The position numbers and the translations under genes were made by a program. Shown piece by piece: positions 13,201 through 23,754 of a stretch of 64,000 bases of DNA. The stretch is from Anisus vortex. Its lineage: Eukaryota; Mollusca; Gastropoda; Planorbidae. How positions within the stretch are numbered: the stretch's first letter is position 1; each line of letters starts with the position of its first letter. The notes beneath the pieces are model-generated. The model was not told the origin of the DNA and ran no database searches. It worked only from the letters and a program-made list of their open reading frames with translations. The stretch lies in contig OX421495.1 of NCBI GenBank assembly GCA_949126835.1, positions 1,119,001 through 1,183,000 on the forward strand, read 5' to 3'.

Positions 13201-13445
13201 TTACAGAAACACTTTTCTTATCCTTTATGCGAGAACAAATGCATACACGTAGGCCTACTCTTTTTACAGAAACACTTTTCTTATCCTTTATGCGAGAACA
13301 AATGCATACACGTAGGCCTACTCTTTTTTCCCCGATTGGTATCAGGGTATGGAATGGGTTGCCTGAATAAACCAGGAAAACCAGTAACTTAACATCAAAA
13401 GCAAGACTCATACCATAATATAAGAAGATAAGGTCTGCCCTATTA
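10278..13445 (+). mobile_element. LINE family A 3' end carrying an expanded 63-bp array
   Basis: Both flanks of the satellite belong to LINE family A in plus orientation. On the left, ATGCTGCTCAGATATACATAAG (10284-10305) corresponds to the family string CAATGCTCAGATAAACATAA. On the right, 13327-13400 reads GGTATCAGGGTATGGAATGG then GTTGCCTGAATAAACCAGG, encoding GIRVWNGLPE, the typical LINE ORF2 C-terminal motif. The array lies between two neighbouring pieces of one element. After about 13400 the family match breaks off before its usual 3' end. Confidence 0.7.
10304..13326 (+). repeat. 63-bp satellite, 48 copies, LINE-derived
   Basis: TTATCC landmarks run from 10321 to 13281, and 2961 bases is exactly 47 x 63 once one single-base deletion is allowed, so there are 48 units. 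Units differ mainly at two sites: GAACAA versus GAAGAA, and GTAGGCGTAC versus GTAGGCCTAC (one unit has GTAGGCATAC). One unit near 11838 lacks a base (TCCTTTTGCG for TCCTTTATGCG). Because 63 is a multiple of 3, the array stays open in several frames on both strands (up to 1043 codons). These are repeat artefacts: no unique sequence, no start context, and the deletion shifts frame mid-array. The unit matches the LINE region just upstream of the GIRAWNGLPE motif. Confidence 0.9.
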
Positions 13446-13824
13446 TGTAAGTAAGTATCCCTTTCAGATCAAGGGAATGTGTGGCCAGCACAATGCACAA
13501 CGTGAAAATATGAAAACGCCAACAACAGTTCAGATATATATAGATGGAATTACGGTATATAAATACACTTTCATTAAGTATACGGTAGTTGTCAAACACA
13601 CATAGGTTTTTTGTAGAGATTAAAAAAAACACAGAAAACAATTACTTGATAAGTCATATTAAGTAAAGATTTAATTAGAAGAATAATAAGAGGGGGCGGA
13701 GGGTAATTTTCTTAATAGGCGCCAATTTGTGCACCGCCCCCAGGTGTCATTTGTTTCTATTTACGATTGAATCGGTGACTTCAAAACTTTTTATGATCTC
13801 GGTTCAAACATACAAGTCATAAAT
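13446..13824. other. Intergenic sequence
   Basis: No gene seen. The start (13470-13510, GTGTGGCCAGCACAATGC) resembles a fragment of the SINE body in minus orientation, too short to call firmly. Confidence 0.4.
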
Positions 13825-14950
13825 TCTTATCTTATAAATTACAGACGCTCCTTCTATAAAGAACATTATGGCGTCCTACGTTCATCCAAGCTCCGTTCTA
13901 GTCCTGCATTTCTATTAGTGTTTTAAGTGATGTTAAAATACTGGTTTTCCTGGTTTGTTCAGGTAACCCATTCCATGCACGGATGCCACTTTGAAAGAAA
14001 TAGTAGGCTACTTATATAAATTTGTTCTCGCATAAGGGATACGGAAAGTGTTATAGTCATTATGTTTATCTGAGCATTGTAACACATTGTATTTCTAAAT
14101 TATAGTTTAAAGCCATGTGTATTATTATTACTCTACTCTTTGCCCTTCTCTAGTGTTAGTAGGTTTAGTGATTGAATTACTGGTGTTACTTTTGTCAGTT
14201 GTAGCCTAAATATTCGATCTCAGTTCTTTTCTGAATTTGTTCTAATTTTTTTTAATGATTTCTTTAGTTGATGATTCCCATACAGATCCTGCATATTCTA
14301 GTATAGGTCTAACTAATGTGAGATAGCCTTTTAGTTTTATATTCTTATTACATTTGTAGATGTTTATTTTTACGAATCCTAATGTTTTGTTAAATATTTT
14401 AATTTCTTCACCACTAGCTCTATATGGATTCCATGAAAGTTTTATTATTAATCCTAATTAATATACATTTTCGTTAAGGTTAGGTTTTTATACCTAGATC
14501 TACTATGAATCAAGTAGCTTGTATTTATTTGTTTCTTTTTCTTGGATACCCTTATTAGTTGGCATTTTTCTGGGTGAAAAGACATACTCCAGTTTGATTC
14601 CCATTTTTGTAGTTCATCTAGGTCTTTTTGTAAAAGTTCACTATCTTTTCCTGTCTTTATTATTCTATAAATTATGCAATCATCGGCAAATAATCTTACT
14701 TTTGTGCCTGTGTTGATGCAATTTGGTAGATAAAAATATAAATTAGAAATAGTTGGGGCCCTAGAACAGTTCCTTGTGGAACTCCTGAGTTTACAGTTAT
14801 TGGTGATGATATAGATCCATCAAAAATTACAGTTTGTTTTATACCTATCAGAAAGTCTTAATTCACTGATGCAAGGGACCAGAGATGACAAATACTAGTA
14901 TGGTAAACTTTATCGAAAGCTTTTAAAAATCCATAAAAAATTTTGGCATC
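13825..14950 (-). mobile_element. LINE family A, longest copy, broken ORF2
   Basis: Read on the minus strand from 14950 it encodes, in broken frames, RT landmarks in the expected order: AFDKV (catalytic motif A), SGVPQGTVLGP (motif B, 14750-14790), LFADDCIIYR (motif C, near 14690), LDELQKWE..W.M.FHPEKC, and then IRAWNGLPEQTRKTS near 13975. The 3' UTR ends at ACAGACGCTCC..TTATAAGATAAG (minus-strand sense). The motifs fit a Jockey/CR1-type RT. In-frame stops and frame changes make it non-functional, and it is 5' truncated inside RT. Only about a quarter of a full element is present. Confidence 0.85.
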
Positions 14951-15359
14951 AATAATAAATTACGCTTTTATTATTATTATTATGTCCTGCATCGGGTTTT
15001 GTCTGGTCCTTGTTCACATTGTGTGCTATTATGTTCTGCCATGGGCCTTGGATCTCTACCCCTATAAATTACCACAATCTTATTATTGTTTTTTTTTTTT
15101 GGAATACAGAAAAATTCCATTATTTTACCTCTAATTCTAATTACTTGAATTCTAATTCTATTATAACTCTAACTCTAATTGTTAAATCAAAATCGAAGTT
15201 CTTGAACCCATTGTTGTAATTAAACAACAACAAATCCAATTTTTTTTGGCATAAATATTTTACATGCATTTTAATTTTTAATTGACCCACAAACTAATTT
15301 TCTTTATTATTTCCCCTTGACGAAGACTCAAAACTAATTTTAGGAGTTGGTGGGTAGAA
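14951..15359. other. AT-rich intergenic sequence
   Basis: Includes a degenerate TAATTCTAATTCTAAT run at about 15131-15185. Nothing coding recognised. Confidence 0.4.
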
Positions 15360-15466
15360 TATATCTTGTCTTATATGTTTATCTTATAAGTTTATCTTAT
15401 AAGTTTATCTTATAAGTTTACAGACGTTCCTTCTAAATAGATGATTATTACGTCCTCTAGGCCCTA
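15360..15466 (-). mobile_element. LINE family A 3' tip with tandem tail
   Basis: A short copy whose 3' tail is extended as about four TTTATCTTATAAG units (15378-15420), then TACAGACGTTCCTTCTAAA. It shows that the family ends in a short tandem tail rather than poly(A), as in CR1-like LINEs. Confidence 0.75.
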
Positions 15467-16818
15467 AAACTCCTGCAGGGTGGCAGGGATTGGGTCGGCG
15501 GCTGGGCTAGATCCTGGGCCGTTTTGTTGACGGTCTGGTGAACTAACCGCAGGGCCGCAGGACCAACTGTAAATCGGACATAATGTGTTTATCATCAACA
15601 AGATATGACATGTGTGTGTCTATAATTATTCCAACGATAAAGTGTGAATATTATTTTTTCTTGACTAGCTAAGTATTTATACATATTTATTGAAAAAAAA
15701 AAAAGATTCTTAGTTGTCTGGCTTATCAACTATTATTAAAACTCTTGTCGTCTGCCGATTTTTCTAATTCGGCGGCTACAGCTCCGGCTAATGAAAAGTA
15801 TCTCCAGATCCCGACCCGGGCCGCGGACTTGGTCATGTTCATTACAGGCTAGAAATATAAAGTGATATCTGTGTCTATCTGTGACGGGTGTTTGTTTTTA
15901 ATCTTCTGTGCGTTCAGTCTGTGTATATGTGTGTATATGTGTGTGTGTGTGTTTCTCTAGAGCGTATTTTTTGCAGTGTGCTAGTGTGTATGTATGTATG
16001 TGTATTTATGTGTGCTTGCCTATTGATCCGTGCTTAGTGAGTGCCCTGCCCCTCCCTACCCCCTACTCCCCCAACTCCCTCTCCGCCAGGACATTGATGA
16101 TAGTGAAACCCACAAGTGCGTCATCGGTACTTCCCAGTACATGTCAGCTAAATTAATCCCTCCCTCCTCCCACCCCACATACTCCGGTCCCCTCCCTACT
16201 TCCTCCCCTCCCCCAACCCCCGGGGAGACATTGCGTGACGACTACGTACGCAACTCTTTGTGCACCCAGTCGCACGCGCCCCTGCGTGCATGTGTTTGAG
16301 CTCTCGCCCGCTCACACATGTAAGGAATGGGTAAAAGCCCCTTGCAGACCGCGCGCATGCGTAACACATGTCTTGTGTGTCCGCACGTGTCCCATCGTCT
16401 GGAGACAATGCCGAAACTTTTTTTTTCTTTTTTTTTTAACAGTGTGTTCTTTTAATTTCCTTTCTTTCAAATCTCGTACAATCTTCATTACAAATATTGA
16501 TTTCATTTTGGGTTCAAATGCTGCCCTCGCTGCTAGTCTCGGTTTAAGTCCAATGATGTCTGGCATGTCTTCGACTGAAATTTTCATGAGTTTATTGTAT
16601 ATAAATATTATTTTTGTATGCAAAAAAAAAACCCACTAATTTTTAAAAGGCCATTTTAGTATTTATTATTTTTGGTCAATTTAACGAAGCCGAGTTTACG
16701 TGTCTAGAAGTCTAATTGACTAAGGGCCAGGGGGGTGGGTTGGTCTTTTTGAGTCTTTCGGGATTGTGTGGCCGGCACAATGACCGGTCGACTTTGCTCC
16801 CCCCCCCTTCCCCATTGT
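15467..16818. other. Intergenic sequence with GC-richer patch
   Basis: 15470-15590 and 15770-15840 are GC-rich and might be decayed SINE or regulatory DNA. (TG)n at about 15915-15950. 16020-16420 is C-rich with CpG, without a convincing exon. A minus-strand open stretch at about 16440-16590 has some protein-like character but no start, splice or family evidence. GGGATTGTGTGGCCGGCACA at about 16760 is a SINE-like fragment in minus orientation. Confidence 0.35.
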
Positions 16819-16912
16819 GACAGTAATAGTGACTGTGTAACTGTGACTGTGTAACTGTGACTGTGTAACTGTGACTGTGTAACTGTGACTGTGTAACTGT
16901 GACTGTGTAAGG
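16819..16912. repeat. 14-bp minisatellite, about 6.5 copies
   Basis: Head-to-tail GTGACTGTGTAACT units, nearly perfect. Confidence 0.9.
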
Positions 16913-17214
16913 GACGGAATAATTATAAACTGATACTTAGTGACACACAGTGGACTGTATTATTGTAATGTGTTGACAAGACTTAGTGACCTGATAGCTC
17001 TGTGTTATTGTTTAATGTGACTGGCTGGGCGTAGTGAGTTGTGTTCATGAATGTTTTGTTTGAATATTGAGTGAAAGACTGGAGTAAGGATTGTAGAATG
17101 AAAATAAAAGTTAGTTGTTACACCGACCAGAGTGTTGTTAAGTTCTGATGTTTGTGCTGGTTATACTAAGATGCACCATCCAAACCTAGTAATACGTCCC
17201 GGTAATTGTTTTAT

Positions 17215-17290
17215 TTAGAACCAGGATTTGAACCTGCCCTTCCAGAATAGAAGCCCTACGCTCATAACCCATGACCCCGTTTCTTTTGCA
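17215..17290 (-). mobile_element. tRNA-like SINE-head relic
   Basis: The minus strand carries GGGCAGGTTCAAATCCTGG, containing a B box, with GGTCATGGGTTATGAGCG upstream as a poor A box. The stems do not close cleanly, so it is read as a SINE or tRNA relic. Confidence 0.35.
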
Positions 17291-17362
17291 ATTTTATGAG
17301 CACATCCTCCTGACATGTTGTCATGCGTGGGGCTACTTTGTCTCGAAATCAAAACAAGTCTT

Positions 17363-17412
17363 GGGCACACACGCACACACGCACACTCACACAAACGAAA
17401 ACACACTCGCGC
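17363..17412. repeat. CA/CGCACA microsatellite
   Basis: Imperfect ACACACGCACAC run. Confidence 0.7.
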
Positions 17413-19215
17413 ACAAGCTCAATGGAAGCCACCCTCGCATACTCGTCAATTTTTTTATTCATTCCGCAGAAGCTTTTGTCTCTTTGTTTATATTGTCTCT
17501 TATGACCTCTGACCCCGTGTCTTTTATATGTACGCATGCGCATAAATATGTAGGCGTAAAGAAAATCATGAAGAAAATCGTATCAATATTTGGTTAATCT
17601 TTTCTTTGCTCTATTGCAGCTTTGTAGAAAAGTAAATAACTAAAATTTAAAATGAACAATATTATTATGTAGGCTAAGTGTTTGAAAACATATTAACCAA
17701 AAAATGTTTTTTTCTTTGTTTTAAATCAGTTTAGAAATTTATATTTGAGCTGTTAAAATCGCAGAGATTCTTTTCAATAAATGTCATATTTAGTTTGAGG
17801 AAGTTTTATTTAGTTAGGAATTTTGGTTTCAGGTAGTTTTAAAATGTACTTCAGTTATGCGTATGGCGTTATTATCTTCATCTATAAAGGCTAGTCTGTT
17901 AAAATAAAACAAACTACAAATTACATATTTTGTATAGCGCTATTCATAACAATTAGTCTTCGAATGCGCTTTACCAATGTTATTTTAAAAAATCGAAAAA
18001 GTGTAGTTTTTAATTTTGTTTTAAAAATATCTATATTGTCAGCTTGTTTTATTGTGTTCGGAAGTTCGAGCCAACACAGAGGTGCTATACGACGCTTTTG
18101 GAGCGAGCTGCAAATGTTTTTACTCCCTTTCTTTTAAGTTCTGCTGTCTGTCCGCTTGGATGGATGGTTGGTTGGATGACAGCAAAACTTTGAATCGATT
18201 TTCCGACCACATCCCGTGGTCCGATCGAGCTGAAATTTGGGCAGCAGACTTGCACAGACTAACAATACATTCTATCAAATTTTCAGCATCGTAGCATTTG
18301 GAATAGTCACGAATTCCTTCTACCAAGTTGCGAATCGAGGAATATATTTTACGAAAAAAACATGGCTGCCTTTGACGGAAGAACATAAACTTTTCGGATA
18401 TGTTCGTTTTTACGAAATAAATACGAATGAAAACGACACAATATAGCCGAAACAAAAGCATTTTTTTTTTAATGCGCAATCGTTATAATTAGATATGTAT
18501 TTGCCGACATTACCGATTCGAAATTTTTTAGTTGTGTAGTGAAGTGGAAATGGTAAACTTAGTTTGCAAAGAAGGGAGTATAATAAAAACTTTGTTTTTA
18601 TGGTTTTCTTGTTCTTTTTTACTTTTGGCACTTTGATCTGTAGATGAATGTTGTCTGAACGGCAGTCCTGTTTTCTCTAATGTGTGTAAGCTCAACCATA
18701 GATCTGATGTACTGGGGATATTGTCCATGAAGACTTTTATACAGCATAGTCAGAACTTTAAATTGTATAAGAAATGCCTCAGAATACGAAATGTGATTCT
18801 GTGTTTGATTTGTGTTTAAAATTTGTCACGACGTATATTAAAATAATAAAAAACGTATGTTTGATAAAGGCTTATTCTTCTTCTTCTTCTATTAGCCAGT
18901 GTGCAGAGCAGTTTGATCTCTTGCAGTCAATGTCAGACACTGGTTTTGTTATTCTGGGTTTTCCTTTGTGGCTTTTTTCAAACCCCGCAGTTCAAGAGAG
19001 TTTTCGGTTCTGCGCCCAGCACCTGTGAGTTGTACTCCGGGATCGGGCTGCATTGAGTCAGGGCTGAGTTGTGCTGAGGTGGGGCTGGCCTATGGTCCAA
19101 TCTCCGTCATCCACAGAGCTCTCCAAATCGTTATGACACTCAGTTGTGCCATTTAGTTTTTTAGATTCTGGGAATACTCTGTGGAATTGTCACATCCTGG
19201 ATACGGGCCCCTTAA
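17413..19215. other. Intergenic sequence
   Basis: No supported gene. 18050-18300 contains GTCTGTCCGCTTGGATGG and CGTGGTCCGATCGAGCTGAA, wording I associate with dispersed invertebrate repeats, but there is no second copy here to confirm it. (TTC)n occurs at about 18879-18892. Confidence 0.35.
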
Positions 19216-19334
19216 AAAAAAAAAATGAATTAGTTTGTTATTTCCCTACATGTTATTGTATTCCTTGGAAATACTAAAACACTAAGGAATACAATAACAT
19301 GTAGGGAAATAACAAACTAATTCATTTTTTTTTT
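19216..19334. repeat. Perfect inverted repeat, 51-bp arms, 17-nt loop
   Basis: Left arm 19216-19266 and right arm 19284-19334 are exact reverse complements (51/51), including ten terminal A/T bases. The loop is GGAAATACTAAAACACT (19267-19283). CTTGGAAATACTAAAACAC, covering the loop and its edge, recurs at about 19452-19470 directly before a long (CT)n. It could be a foldback element, a template-switch product or an expressed hairpin. Confidence 0.95.
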
Positions 19335-19468
19335 CATTGATTTCATTGAAACTAATTGATATTTTATTTCAATGTTTTTTTTTTGTTTTTTTGACATTCA
19401 GAAATCGAAGAAAACGCGGATTGAAAGCTCAGTCTCGTTTTGAAATAATTCTTGGAAATACTAAAACA

Positions 19469-19470
<2 letters not shown>

Positions 19471-19560
<90 letters not shown>
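19471..19560. repeat. (CT)n microsatellite, about 45 repeats
   Basis: Uninterrupted CT dinucleotides over about 90 bp, then a CT-rich tail to about 19695. Arg/Glu or Ser/Leu frames through it are artefacts. Confidence 0.95.
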
Positions 19561-19566
<6 letters not shown>

Positions 19567-19817
19567 TTTTTTCTACCTCTCTTGCTTTCATTCTTCCTTA
19601 CTCTTTTTTTGTCACTTTCTCATTTTTCTTGGTTGTATTCTCTTTCTTTCGCACTCACCCTTTCTTTCTCTCTCTCTCTCTTTCTTTCTCTCTCTTGGTA
19701 TAATGTTGTACAGTTGTACTACACACTAAGCTACTACGCAACACTAAAGTTCATTACACAACAAACCGCCCCCACTGTCCTAGGTACGTCCAAAGTTAGT
19801 TCCGCCTTTTTTCTCCT

Positions 19818-19827
19818 CTGATTGGTC
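19818..19827 (-). promoter_or_regulatory. Inverted CCAAT (Y-box-like) motif
   Basis: CTGATTGGTC is the reverse complement of GACCAATCAG, a good NF-Y type site. It precedes GC-rich sequence and the small ORF. No TATA box is evident nearby. Confidence 0.35.
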
Positions 19828-19864
19828 GCCGCGGGCTAAGAGAGAAAAGAACGAAATAAAAAAC

Positions 19865-19975
19865 ATGGACGGGAGGCCTCAGTGGAACTCTGGAACTGGG
19901 ACTGGAAAGCTCACTCGACAACGCTCGATGCCAGATGAAATCGATGGACGACTCGTCGACTCGCCCAAAGTCTAA
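19865..19975 (+). CDS. Candidate 36-codon small ORF, unknown
   Basis: ATG in a strong context (AAACATGGAC: A at -3, G at +4) opens a 36-codon frame beginning MDGRPQWNSGTGTGKLTRQR and ending at TAA. It lies about 36 bp after CTGATTGGTC (19818-19827), an inverted CCAAT box, in a local GC-rich island. The product would be basic and polar with no signal peptide or membrane segment. I recognise no family. It may be a chance or upstream ORF in a 5' leader, and expression is unproven. Confidence 0.2.
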   Translation: MDGRPQWNSGTGTGKLTRQRSMPDEIDGRLVDSPKV

Positions 19976-20309
19976 AAAGGAGGGAGGGGGGGGGGGGGGT
20001 GTCTGTAAATTAAAAAAAAAGTTTGGTTGTTTTTAGAAGAAAAAAAAAAGAAGGAAGTTAATTCTACTCATGGAGACATTTTCTACTAAGGACATTAACC
20101 CCTCACTTCTATCTCCCCTTTTTTTCCTCCCTAGCTTCCAGCCCGAATCGCCCCCCCCCCCCTCCCTCCCCATCGGTACAGGCCTGATCCTTCCCATCAG
20201 TGCATGCTTGGAATGGTTTGGCAGTAGAAGTGACTATCTATTTAACACACAACAAACCTTCTTTAACAAAATAATATTTTTTTCTTCGGAGTATCAGTTG
20301 GTGTGTATA

Positions 20310-20603
20310 TAGAGAAGTATAAAGTACTTTTTTAACTATCAATAGAAATGTATTGACAGTAGATCTAAGTACTTTTTGAAGTATCAATAGAAATGTATTG
20401 ACAGTAGATCTAAGTACTTTTTGAAGTATCAATAGAAATGTATAGACAGTAGAACTAAGTACTTTTTGAACTATCAATAGAAATGTATAGATAGTAGAAC
20501 TAAGTACTTTTTGAAGTATCAATAGAAATGTATAGACAGTAGAACTAAGTACTTTTTGAAGTATCAATAGAAATGTATAGATAGTAGAACTAAGTACTTT
20601 TTT
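20310..20603. repeat. 45-bp satellite, about 6 copies
   Basis: Units with AAGTACTTTTTGAAGTATCA then ATAGAAATGTATAGACAGTA, period 45-46 bp. Small variations (GACAGT/GATAGT, AGATC/AGAAC, GAAGT/GAACT) are shared among alternate copies. The minus-strand open frame (15-residue repeat) is an artefact. Confidence 0.9.
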
Positions 20604-21470
20604 TGGAGCTACTCTGTTTTTTTAATGTTATTTTTTTTAACTGCAAAATTTTTGTGTTTTCTTAAATTGTAAACGTTTGAAAAAGCTTCAATGGGTTAAA
20701 TATGTTAGTGAGATGTACTTAGCTCATAAAAATTTCTTTAATTAATTTCTTGCACTTTCATTTATTTGTGTGCAAAAAAAAATTCTGTTCATTTTTTCAG
20801 GTGTGTGTGTGTTTTTCTTTTCTGGTACCAAAGAAAGAGGATTTTTAAAAAGTATTTTTTTAAATTTCCGCGCAGGCACTATTAACGCGCATGCGCAAAA
20901 AGAAAATTGTCGATATTTCATAGTCCAGTGCTGTATGGATGAAATTTCATGGACTTGAGGACAGGACGCTGCGGATAGCTGGATGTTTTGTCTTTCTTTT
21001 TGCGTGTCGCCTTGACAAGTTATTGTGAAATAATTACATGACTTTTGTGGATTTTGTGAATATCATGGATATCAAGAATTCTATACTATGGATAAACGCA
21101 GAGTCGTGTTGTCAGATAAACTAAATCACGTGACTTAACTGAAACATTGCAGAGGTATGTTGATGAAATGTTTTCCTAAACTTTTTGAAAGGAGAAAACA
21201 AAAGTTTACCTGAAATTTACCTGTGAGTCATTTCAAAACTATAGATAGTTATCTTTATAATCACTTGTGGTGTCGGAATAAACTGTAGAGGTCATTTTTA
21301 TGTCAATTTTAACATGGACATTATGTTTCCTAGTCAAAAAATCATGTAAGTCTTTAAATAATCTCTCAATTTTTGTAGTTTTGTTTCTGTTTATTTAAAA
21401 ACAAATACTGCAGATGACAAGTTGTAGGGAAAGGTCTAGTTCTGCCCAGAATCTATAGTAGGACCAAATT
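20604..21470. other. Intergenic sequence
   Basis: No gene recognised. AATCACGTGACTT at 21124-21136 contains a CACGTG E-box. Confidence 0.4.
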
Positions 21471-21702
21471 TATCATAGGACCGCGAAGCAGCGTTCACCA
21501 GTTTCAGTGGGCCACGGCATACTAGGGCAGCAGATGGCCAACACAATGCCCAGCCACCTTGTACTTACCCCAAACTAAAGCAGGTAACCATCAGAGATGA
21601 GTAGACACCCTCGAGTCCAGGGAAAAAATCCTAGCCTTCTTCGCCAGGATTCGAACACAAGACTTTCGATACGCCAGTTGAACGCGTGTCAACGTGCGCC
21701 AT
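21471..21702 (-). mobile_element. tRNA-derived SINE (family S), minus copy
   Basis: Reverse complement of the body seen at 62697-62975. Plus-strand landmarks: GCGTTCACCAGTTTCAGTGG, GCATACTAGGGCAG, ACAATGCCCAGCC and CCAGGATTCGAACAC (the B box read backwards). It retains most of the body but has drifted. A plus-strand LINE A tip abuts it. Confidence 0.8.
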
Positions 21703-21716
21703 CCAGAACTCTATAC

Positions 21717-21768
21717 TTGCCGTAAAGCAGCGTCTGTAATCTATAAGATAAAAAGATAAGATAATAAT
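21717..21768 (+). mobile_element. LINE family A 3' tip, plus orientation
   Basis: GCGTCTGTAATCTATAAGAT followed by AAAAAGATAAGATAAT matches the extreme 3' end of family A. It is one of two plus-oriented copies. Confidence 0.6.
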
Positions 21769-22109
21769 TTTCTTTTTTGTATCACATTTCTCGAATTTCC
21801 ATTCATTTAAACTACTTTCTGTTGGCCCAAAAATATAACCTTTGTCCAAGGACTACTGAAGTCCTTTGTCATAATTATTTGTTCAAAGTTGCCCAAACGC
21901 AAGTTGCTTTTCAACCAACAATGGATTTATAGCTATTTAATGTTCAATTAGACTCTTGCTTGGTTTACCAAAAGAGAATAATTGTACTAAAATTGTACTG
22001 ATTGCATGAATGAAACACGCAATATGGCGTCCTTTGTGCTCTATTTAGTCTATGTCCTCCTTTTTGATATCCATGTATCTCGTAACCCTAGGAATGACTG
22101 GGTTATGCC

Positions 22110-22149
22110 CCCCCCCCCCCGGGCAGTCTGTGGAAAGGGGGGGGGGGGA
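22110..22149. repeat. C-run/G-run inverted pair
   Basis: About 14 C then, after GGGCAGTCTGTGGAAA, about 13 G. The two homopolymers can pair with each other, and each could form G-quadruplex or i-motif. Run lengths are error-prone in assemblies. Confidence 0.7.
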
Positions 22150-22205
22150 CACTGTACAGATTTAGAATAGAGAGATTGTTTTCTTCCAAGGAATACCTTT
22201 TTAGC

Positions 22206-22275
22206 ACGAGGGTCGGCAACCTACGGCACGCGTGCAAAACATGGCACGCAAAGCGATTTTAATGGAATCCAAGAG
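22206..22275 (+). mobile_element. hAT-like terminal fragment
   Basis: GGGTCGGCAACCTACGGCAC then GCGTGCAAAACATGGCACGC corresponds to the left end of the complete hAT element at 35194. No matching right end found nearby, so it is a relic. Confidence 0.6.
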
Positions 22276-22674
22276 ATAACCCGTACTGTAGAAAGGAAAA
22301 AAAAATTTGTTTTATAATCATTGGAAGAAACTTGAGGCTTCAAAAATAAAAGTTCCACAACTCCTTAATGTGTTTGCGTGTCTGCTCTTTTTCAAATTAA
22401 ATTGAACGTAAGAAATACTGAGGCTTAGACATGCGTTGGAATAACAATGACTTTATCTGTAGCTTTGGATCAGTTTAATTTAATACATAATTAATCAGAG
22501 TTGGCTACCAAATAATTACTAATTTTTTGCTAACGACATAAATCAGCCATTTTGTTTCAGACCCCAACCTGTAACAAATTCCTGGCCAGCTAGCGCATCG
22601 CTGAACTAAATATCAAAACAAGTCAAATTACACCTAGGCTAGGACAACTGGGGAGAAAAGAGATCACATTTTTT
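22276..22674. other. Probable hAT interior relic and intergenic DNA
   Basis: AT-rich continuation after the hAT end with no transposase motif recognised. Confidence 0.3.
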
Positions 22675-23660
22675 GCGACCCATTTACATATTCGTAACCC
22701 ACTTACACATTCGTGACCCACTTACACATTCGTGACCCAGTTACATATTCCTGACACACTTACATATTCGTGACACACTTACATATTCGTGACACACTTA
22801 CACATTCGTGACCCACTTACATATTCCTGACCCACTTACATATTCCTGACACACTTACATATTCGTGACACACTTACATATTCGTGACACACTTACACAT
22901 TCGTGACCCACTTACATATTCCTGACACACTTACATATTCCTGACACACTTACATATTCCTGACACACTTACATATTCGTGACACACTTACATATTCGTG
23001 ACCCACTTACACATTCATGACCCACTTACATATTCCTGACACACTTACATATTCGTGACACACTTACACATTCGTGACCCACTTACATATTCCTGACACA
23101 CTTACATATTCGTGACCCACTTACATATTCATGACCCACTTACATATTCTTGACACACTTATATATTCGGGCCCCCCCTCTTACATATTCGTGACCCACT
23201 TACATATTTGCGACACAATTACATATTCGCGATCCACTTACACATTCGTGACCCACTTACATATTCCTGACACACTTACATATTCGTGACACAATTACAC
23301 ATTCGTGACCCACTTACATATTCCTGACACACTTACATATTCGTGACCCACTTACATATTCATGACCCACTTACATATTCTTGACACACTTACATATTCG
23401 CACCCCCCCCTCTGACATATTCGTGACCCACTTACATATTTGCGACCCACTTACACATTCGCGACCCACTTACACATTAGTGACCCACTTACATATACGC
23501 GACACTTTTACATATACGCGACACACTTACATATTTGCGACCCACTTACACATTCGCGACCCACTTACACATTAGTGACCCACTTACATATACGCGACAC
23601 ACTTACATATACGCGACACACTTACATATTCGTGACCCACTTACATATTCGTGACCCACT
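22675..23660. repeat. 19-bp satellite, about 51 copies
   Basis: Unit ACACTTACATATTCGTGAC with variants CCTGAC, CATGAC, GCGACC and ACACATT. The blocks at 23165-23185 and 23398-23415 carry a C-rich insertion (CCCCCCTCTTACATATTCG and CCCCCCCCTCTGACATATT), showing that a segment of about 230 bp containing it was duplicated as a block. Confidence 0.95.
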
Positions 23661-23754
23661 AAAATTGTTATTCCTCCTGCTTCTACAATTCTATAAAGCA
23701 ACATATAAGGGATATAGAGTTGCCATACATTTGTTCTATAGATCTAGTCTATTT

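Noticed and set aside
10256..13411. Open frames of 509-1043 codons on both strands
   Set aside because: They are the 63-bp satellite read in different frames. The unit length is divisible by three, there is no unique sequence and a one-base deletion shifts frame mid-array.
16312..16623. Minus-strand frame with protein-like stretch (VEDMPDIIGLKPRLAARAAF)
   Set aside because: No start context, splice sites, family match or conservation evidence. Not enough to call an exon.
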